DNA from: Deltaproteobacteria bacterium
GTDB taxonomy: Bacteria > Desulfobacterota > GWC2-55-46 > DRME01
Length of the DNA: 41,954 nucleotides
NCBI GenBank assembly: GCA_011375175.1
Contig: DRME01000068.1
Span: 1-41,954, forward strand
Direction of reading: 5' to 3'
Of this stretch, positions 37,452 through 41,954 are shown piece after piece. A program made the position numbers and the translations under genes. The notes beneath the pieces are model-generated. The model was not told where the DNA came from and did not search any database. It worked only from the letters and a program-made list of their open reading frames with translations. Every line of letters starts with the position of its first letter. The stretch's first letter is position 1.

Positions 37452-39207
37452 AGGCAGGAGTCTCTTCACCGTAACGGTCGACGTCGCCGGAGACAGCCCG
37501 GAGACCATCCGTGTCGACGAGGCGCTCGGCCGGTTCAGGCGCTTCCTCACGATAGGGAGCGATCCCCGCTGCCACATCGTGGTGGCGGGGGTGGACGGCA
37601 TACCGGCAAGGCTCCGCTTCATCGAGCGCACCGACCGCGGCTACGCCCTCCACATCCCGCCCGAACTCGACGCAACCATCGTGCGCGGCGGCCACGTCAT
37701 CTCGACAAAGGGGCTCATCGACCTCGGCTTCCTCAAGAAGAGGGGCCGCTGCTATCTCCTGCCCGTAAACGACAGGAAGGACCTCGTGCTCACGGCCGGC
37801 CCCATGACCCTCACCTTCGGCTACCGGCCGGCCGCGCGCCGCAGGAGAAGACGCCTTGAGAGGGGTCTCAAGAAGCCGCTCGTCTCTAGGGAGGAGCTGG
37901 GCTTCGTACTCTTCGTCGCCCTCTCGGCCATGGTCCACCTTTCGTCCGTGGGCTACCTCAACACCATAGAGATAAAGAAGGACGAGCCCATCGAGGTCAT
38001 AAAGAAGATCCCCAAGAGGTTTGCAAGGCTCATACTGGAGGCGCCGAGGCCGAAGAAACGCAAGTTCAAAAAACCCGCCGTCGTCGAGCCGGAGGTTAAG
38101 GAGGAAGAGCCGCAGGAGCCGGAAGAGGAGGTCAAGGAGGAGGAGGTCGTCGAAGAGGAGCAGGCGGAGCAGCCCGTCGAGGAGCCGGAGCCGAAGCAGG
38201 AGGCGCTAAAGGAGCCAGAACCTGAGCCCGAACCCGCGCCCGAACCGGAACCTGAGCCCGAACCCGCGCCCGAACCGGAACCTGAGCCCGAACCCGAGCC
38301 CGAACCGGAACCTGAGCCCGAACCCGAGCCCGAACCGGCTCCCGAGCCCGTGGCCGAACCGGAGCCCGAGGCCGTGGAGGTGGCGAGCATGGAGCCCGAG
38401 CCCGCCGCGCCGGAGCCGGAGGTCGTCGAACCCGCCCTCGAGCCCGCCCCTGAGCCGCCCCCTTCGCAGCCCCTCCCGCGGGAGCCTGCGGCCGAGCCCG
38501 CCCCTTCGCGGCAGGCCGTCCGCGAGCAAGTAAAGCGCAAGGGGCTTCTCGGCATAATCATGGCCAAGTCCCGCCACGGGGCGGAAACGGGCGGCGACGA
38601 GGACCTCTTCAGGGGCACGGAGGAGCTCACCAGGACGATCCTGAAGCCGCCCTCGCCGGTGAGGGCGGCCCCGAAGGCCGCTTCGGGGAAGAAGAGCGGG
38701 AAAAAGGACGTCATCGCCGGCATAAGGACCGAGGCGAGGCGCAAGGTCGAGGAGGTCTCCGAGAAGGCCCTCGCCGTGGAGAAGAAGAGCGACGAGAAGG
38801 CGGTGCGCGACATCGTGAGCGAGAAGCGGAAGGTGGCGCTCGTCGACCGCGACGCCCTCTTCGCCGACGTGGAGAAGGAGGCGGACGAGGCGGTCGAGGT
38901 GAAGAAGTCGCGCTCCGAGAGCGACGTCTACAGGGTGGTGCGCCGCTATACCGGCGGGCTCAAGTACCTCTACAACAACGCCCTGCGCGAGGACCCCGCG
39001 CTACGCGGAGACCTGCGCGTAAAGATCGTCATCGGGGCCGACGGGAAGGTGAAGCTCGTCGAGAAGCTCTCGACCACCCTCGACTCCGAGAGACTCGTCA
39101 AGGCGCTCGTAAGGCGTATCTACCGCTGGAAGTTCCCAAGGATAGAAGGCGACGAGGACTTCTCCATAGTCTATACCTTCGACTTCACCCCCGAAGGACT
39201 CTCGTGA
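37444..39207 (+). CDS. FHA-like/TonB-like transmembrane energy-coupling protein (GltG/GltJ-like)
   Basis: A 587-residue protein. Residues about 5-125 are cytoplasmic and FHA-like ([20 protein letters not shown]). A transmembrane helix is near 150-170 ([22 protein letters not shown]). A Glu/Pro-rich linker (about 200-365) contains a perfect 10-residue PEPEPxPEPE repeat, followed by a coiled coil. A TonB/AgmX-PglI-type C-terminal domain ([41 protein letters not shown] ... [13 protein letters not shown]) ends the protein. This order matches GltG/GltJ, which transmit AglRQS motor force across the Myxococcus envelope. GTG 37444 is chosen; a TTG at 37429 is possible. It is the last gene of the operon. 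Confidence 0.85.
   Translation: MNKGRSLFTVTVDVAGDSPETIRVDEALGRFRRFLTIGSDPRCHIVVAGVDGIPARLRFIERTDRGYALHIPPELDATIVRGGHVISTKGLIDLGFLKKRGRCYLLPVNDRKDLVLTAGPMTLTFGYRPAARRRRRRLERGLKKPLVSREELGFVLFVALSAMVHLSSVGYLNTIEIKKDEPIEVIKKIPKRFARLILEAPRPKKRKFKKPAVVEPEVKEEEPQEPEEEVKEEEVVEEEQAEQPVEEPEPKQEALKEPEPEPEPAPEPEPEPEPAPEPEPEPEPEPEPEPEPEPEPEPAPEPVAEPEPEAVEVASMEPEPAAPEPEVVEPALEPAPEPPPSQPLPREPAAEPAPSRQAVREQVKRKGLLGIIMAKSRHGAETGGDEDLFRGTEELTRTILKPPSPVRAAPKAASGKKSGKKDVIAGIRTEARRKVEEVSEKALAVEKKSDEKAVRDIVSEKRKVALVDRDALFADVEKEADEAVEVKKSRSESDVYRVVRRYTGGLKYLYNNALREDPALRGDLRVKIVIGADGKVKLVEKLSTTLDSERLVKALVRRIYRWKFPRIEGDEDFSIVYTFDFTPEGLS
38221..38340 (+). repeat. Four 30-bp tandem repeats in the Pro/Glu linker
   Basis: The unit CCTGAGCCCGAACCC-GCG/GAG-CCCGAACCGGAA occurs four times without gaps (38221, 38251, 38281, 38311). 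Copies 1 and 2 differ from 3 and 4 only by GCG or GAG at one codon. It encodes [10 protein letters not shown] or [10 protein letters not shown]. Such repeats change copy number by slippage in frame, so linker length can vary between strains. Confidence 0.92.
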
Positions 39208-39254
39208 GAGAGGACAGATACGTTCACGGCGCCAACCGGCGGCAAGGGGGCGGC

Positions 39255-39284
39255 TTGACAGGTTCCGCTGCGCTGTGGTAAGAA
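39255..39284 (+). promoter_or_regulatory. Promoter for the orphan resB-like gene
   Basis: TTGACA (39255-39260), an 18-bp spacer and TAAGAA (39279-39284) preceded by TGTGG. The start codon at 39291 coincides with the expected transcription start, so the message may be leaderless. There is no clear Shine-Dalgarno. Confidence 0.55.
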
Positions 39285-39290
39285 TGCGGG

Positions 39291-40352
39291 ATGACGAAGG
39301 CCGTGAAGGCCCTCTGGAGGTTCTTCGCCTCCCCGGGGCTTACCGTAGCGCTGGCTGCGCTCATATGCCTCGACGCCGCCTGGGGCTCGATGGTGGCCGT
39401 GAAGAACCCCGCGGCCTACGGGGCCCTCGACCGGGCCGTGCTCTTTCCCTGGCTCTTCACCACGGGGCTTGAGCGGCCCGATCTCAGCGCCTGGATATTC
39501 GTCCTCGTGGGCCTGAGCGCGCTCTTCGCCGTCAATACGGCGGTCTGTACGGCCGACAGGCTTTACGCCGTCGTCAGCAACCGCAGGCCCCTCCAGGCCC
39601 TCTTCCCCCACGTCGTGCACATAGGGTTTCTCATCGCCCTGGCCGGCCATCTCGTCGGCGCCCTGTGGGGCTTCCGAAGCCACGGGAACCTCCTTATCCA
39701 GGGTGAGGCCGCCGCCGTGCCCTATGTGCCGGAGCTCACCGTCCGCCTCGACGGCGTGGACGTCGAGACCAGGCCCGGCGAGGGGCTGGTCTCGATGAAG
39801 ACGAAGGTGACGATCTTCGAGAAGGGCCGCGAGGTGCTCAGCGACGCCATCGAGATAAACGGACCCGTCATCTACAAGGGCGTGGCCTTCTACCACGCCG
39901 ACCACGGTTCTACGCCCACGGGCCTTGTCATCGAGGCCGGTTCGCGGCGCCGGGAGGTCTCCTTCGGCGAGGTCTTCACCACGGCCTCGGGCTCCACGTA
40001 CAGGCTCGGCCGCATCTACCCGGACCTGGCCTTCGACGCCGAAGGGCGCGCCTACTCGCGCTCCGGGGCCTTGCGAAATCCGCACTGCGAGATCGTCTCT
40101 GGCTCGGGCGTCAGGGCCTATCTCGACATATCGAGGCCCGGCACGGAGGTGGAGGTGGACGGAGAGACGCTGCGCCTCGCAGGCTACGTAATGACGCCCT
40201 ACGCGGTGCTCACGATAAACAGGGACCCCGGCATGGGACTCATAGTAGCCGGCTCGGCCGTGCTGGTCGCGGGCATGGTGCTGCTGCTCTTCATGCGCGG
40301 CGAGAGAGGCGAACTCGTAAGAGGCAGGACCGGCGCGACCGGCCCAGCCTGA
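39291..40352 (+). CDS. ResB-like cytochrome c biogenesis protein, stand-alone
   Basis: A 353-residue membrane protein with N-terminal helices (LTVALAALICLDAAWGSMVAV; WIFVLVGLSALFAVNTAVCTA), a His-bearing helix (HVVHIGFLIALAGHLVGALWGF), a periplasmic domain (VKVTIFEKGREVLSDAIEINGPVIYKGVAFYHADHG, a classic ResB block) and a last helix (MGLIVAGSAVLVAGMVLLLF). This is closer to standard ResB than the two copies at 18-23 kb. No CcsA partner lies next to it; nicotinate phosphoribosyltransferase follows 17 nt later. It could use one of the CcsA proteins of the main operon. Confidence 0.85.
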   Translation: MTKAVKALWRFFASPGLTVALAALICLDAAWGSMVAVKNPAAYGALDRAVLFPWLFTTGLERPDLSAWIFVLVGLSALFAVNTAVCTADRLYAVVSNRRPLQALFPHVVHIGFLIALAGHLVGALWGFRSHGNLLIQGEAAAVPYVPELTVRLDGVDVETRPGEGLVSMKTKVTIFEKGREVLSDAIEINGPVIYKGVAFYHADHGSTPTGLVIEAGSRRREVSFGEVFTTASGSTYRLGRIYPDLAFDAEGRAYSRSGALRNPHCEIVSGSGVRAYLDISRPGTEVEVDGETLRLAGYVMTPYAVLTINRDPGMGLIVAGSAVLVAGMVLLLFMRGERGELVRGRTGATGPA

Positions 40353-40369
40353 ACCGGAGCGGAGGCGAG

Positions 40370-41542
40370 ATGTTTCATACGGCCGACTGGGAAGAGATAA
40401 AGGCCGGCAGGGTCACGGACGTCTACTTTGCCAGGACGCTCGAGATACTCGAGGCAAAGGGCATCGACAAAGAGGTGCGCGCCGAGTTCTTCGCAAAGAA
40501 GCTTCCCGGCGGCGTGCCGTGGGCGGTATTCGCCGGCGCCGAGGAGGTGGCCTCGCTCATGGAGGGCAAGGCCGTCGACATCAGGGCCCTCGCCGAGGGA
40601 GAGGTCTTTTACGCCGGCGAGCCCGTCATGGAGATAGAGGGACGCTACCGCGACATATGCGTCTTCGAAACGGCCGTGCTGGGGCTCATCTGCCAGGCGT
40701 CGGGCATCGCCACCAGGGCGGCCCGCATGAGGATCGCCGCCGGAGACCGCATGCTCGTGAGCTTCGGCGCCCGCCGCATGCACCCCGTGGTGGCCCCCAT
40801 GATAGAGCGCGCAGCCTACATCGGCGGCTGCGACGGCGTGGCCGTCACGGCGAGCGCCCGGCTCCTCCACATGGACCCCATGGGCACCATACCCCACGCC
40901 CTGGTCATCATGTTCGGCGACACCGTCGAGGCATTGAAGGCCTTCGACGAGGTCGTCGACGGGGACGTAAAGCGCGTGGCCCTCATAGACACCTACAACG
41001 ACGAGAAGTTCGAGGCCCTGCGCGTGGCCGAGGCCCTCGGCGACCGGCTCTACGCCGTGAGGCTCGACACGCCGTCGTCAAGGCGGGGCGACTTCCGCAA
41101 GATATTCGAGGAGGTGCGCTGGGAGCTCGACCTGCGCGGCTACGGCCGCGTAAAGCTCTTTGCAAGCGGCGGGCTCGACGAGGAGACGGTCATCGGTCTT
41201 CGCCACGTGGTCGACGCCTTCGGCGTGGGCACTTCCATAAGCAGCGCCCCGGTGGTGGACTACTCCATGGACATCGTGGAGGTCGATGGCGTTCCCCACT
41301 CCAAGCGCGGCAAGTGCTCGGGCGCAAAACGGCTCGTCCTCTGCCGCGCCTGCGGCCGCCGCGAGGTGGTCCCGCTCGCCTCCGGCGCCGCCCCCTGCCC
41401 CTGCGGCGGCCCCGCCGGCGACCTGCTCACGCCGCTTGTGCGGCGGGGGCGCATCGCACGGGAGCTGCCGTCCCCCCAGGCCATACGGGAGGCCGTCATC
41501 GAAAGGCTCGAAGGACTCGAGCTCGCCGGTGAGACCCCTTGA
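40370..41542 (+). CDS. Nicotinate phosphoribosyltransferase with C-terminal zinc ribbon
   Basis: A 390-residue protein of the archaeal/bacterial short NAPRT group: VTDVYFARTLEILEAKG, GEVFYAGEPVMEIEGRY, FETAVLGLICQASGIATRAARMR, FGARRMHPVVAPMIERAAYIGGCDG, ALIDTYNDEKFEALRVAEAL, RLDTPSSRRGDFRKI and FASGGLDEETVIGLRHVVDAFGVGTSI. It makes nicotinate mononucleotide from nicotinate and PRPP (Preiss-Handler salvage of NAD). The C-terminal LCRACGRREVVPLA ... CPCGGP is a zinc ribbon of four Cys typical of this subgroup. ATG 40370 has GGAGGCGAG upstream. It is likely co-transcribed with the ResB gene. Confidence 0.93.
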   Translation: MFHTADWEEIKAGRVTDVYFARTLEILEAKGIDKEVRAEFFAKKLPGGVPWAVFAGAEEVASLMEGKAVDIRALAEGEVFYAGEPVMEIEGRYRDICVFETAVLGLICQASGIATRAARMRIAAGDRMLVSFGARRMHPVVAPMIERAAYIGGCDGVAVTASARLLHMDPMGTIPHALVIMFGDTVEALKAFDEVVDGDVKRVALIDTYNDEKFEALRVAEALGDRLYAVRLDTPSSRRGDFRKIFEEVRWELDLRGYGRVKLFASGGLDEETVIGLRHVVDAFGVGTSISSAPVVDYSMDIVEVDGVPHSKRGKCSGAKRLVLCRACGRREVVPLASGAAPCPCGGPAGDLLTPLVRRGRIARELPSPQAIREAVIERLEGLELAGETP

Positions 41543-41554
41543 GCGACACCGCCC

Positions 41555-41954
41555 TCACCGCGCCGGGTCCCCGAGCCTGAAGCGGAGCACGGCGAGCCGG
41601 TACTTGACGAACTCCGAGAGGGTTATCCACAGCCCCCGGCCGCTCCACCAGCGCGAGGGATCGAAGTTCGGTGAGCGCACGGCGTGGAGCTTGATCTCCA
41701 CGGCCTCGGGCATGACGGTCGTGAAGGTGTAGGCGGCACGCCTCATGTGGTAGTTGGACGTTATGAGCACCATGGAGCCGAGGCCGAACTCCTCCATTAT
41801 GCGACGCACCTCGACGGCGTTCTCCACGGTGCTCGAAGAGCGCTTCTCCAGGATGATGCTCTTTTTTTCCATGGAGGTGAGCGGCGGGGAGATGCCGAGG
41901 AAGATGGATTCGATGTCGGCGTCGCGGTGGACGCCGCTTATGATGAGCACGCCC
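41555..41954 (-). CDS. DUF218 (YdcF/SanA-like) protein, N-terminus cut by the window
   Basis: The visible 132 residues cover VLIISGVHRDADIESIFLGI, EKRSSSTVENAVEVRRIM and VLITSNYHMRRAAYTF, the three DUF218 motifs (GG-like loop, E-x-S-x-x-T-x-E-N and TSxYHxxRA). DUF218 proteins are often membrane-anchored and linked to envelope or polysaccharide metabolism (SanA, ElyC, YdcF), with unknown chemistry. The gene converges with the NAPRT gene with only 12 nt between stop codons. The frame remains open to the window edge, so the true start is outside. Confidence 0.85.
   Translation of the reverse strand, partial: GVLIISGVHRDADIESIFLGISPPLTSMEKKSIILEKRSSSTVENAVEVRRIMEEFGLGSMVLITSNYHMRRAAYTFTTVMPEAVEIKLHAVRSPNFDPSRWWSGRGLWITLSEFVKYRLAVLRFRLGDPAR

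Overview
The window is about 42 kb of GC-rich, densely coding bacterial DNA. It has one tRNA gene, no rRNA and no integrase or transposase gene. ATA (Ile) and AGG (Arg) codons are used freely despite the high GC. The content suggests a Gram-negative, heme-rich, anaerobically competent bacterium: type II secretion, PEP-CTERM proteins, many c-type cytochromes, System II (ResB/CcsA) cytochrome c maturation, SpoVG and a myxobacterial Agl/Glt-like envelope machine. A deltaproteobacterial/Desulfobacterota-like or neighbouring lineage is the most likely source. This is inferred from gene content only.

Layout. 1-5364: type II secretion operon gspF(partial)-G-H-I-J-K-L-M. 5696-6799: PQQ-type sugar dehydrogenase-like lipoprotein. 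7044-9928: Fur-box-headed cluster of Com-like zinc ribbon, outer-membrane porin, FMN-binding protein and 4-TM membrane protein. 10240-12512: tandem duplication carrying two PEP-CTERM proteins. 13032-15209: nine-heme c-type cytochrome with its own promoter and a leader of about 370 nt. 15412-15900 (minus): small lipoprotein. 16038-23882: a continuous plus-strand cluster behind an exact FNR/CRP-type palindrome. It holds a zinc-ribbon membrane protein, a TlpA-like thioredoxin, a cobalamin-type radical SAM enzyme, ResB, CcsA and a 3-TM protein, then a second radical SAM, ResB and CcsA set. 24096-25242 (minus): two more heme proteins. Then come tRNA-Gly(CCC), spoVG, purM-purN-DUF523, and at 29062-39207 a nine-gene operon resembling the Agl/Glt motor and envelope complex (TPR lipoproteins, ExbB/TolQ, two ExbD/TolR, FHA-TonB-like). 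Last are an orphan ResB, a nicotinate phosphoribosyltransferase with a zinc-ribbon tail and a partial DUF218 protein.

How the genes work together. Much of the centre serves c-type cytochromes. The 13032 and 24096-25242 products need covalent heme, and the 16 to 24 kb operon supplies heme export/ligation (ResB-CcsA) and thiol reduction (TlpA-like). Two B12-type radical SAM enzymes are interleaved with the two ResB-CcsA pairs. That doubled radical SAM-ResB-CcsA module is the best candidate for an undescribed system.

A second layer lies between the genes. A structured repeat family has variable self-complementary arms around a conserved core (CCGCAARGGCGTAA ... CCCGCCYGGCGCGG), at five loci. 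At some loci it is nested in a MITE-like element whose terminal inverted repeats and subterminal hairpins recur. Copies lie beside gspM, in the purM leader and at the stop codon of the DUF523 gene.
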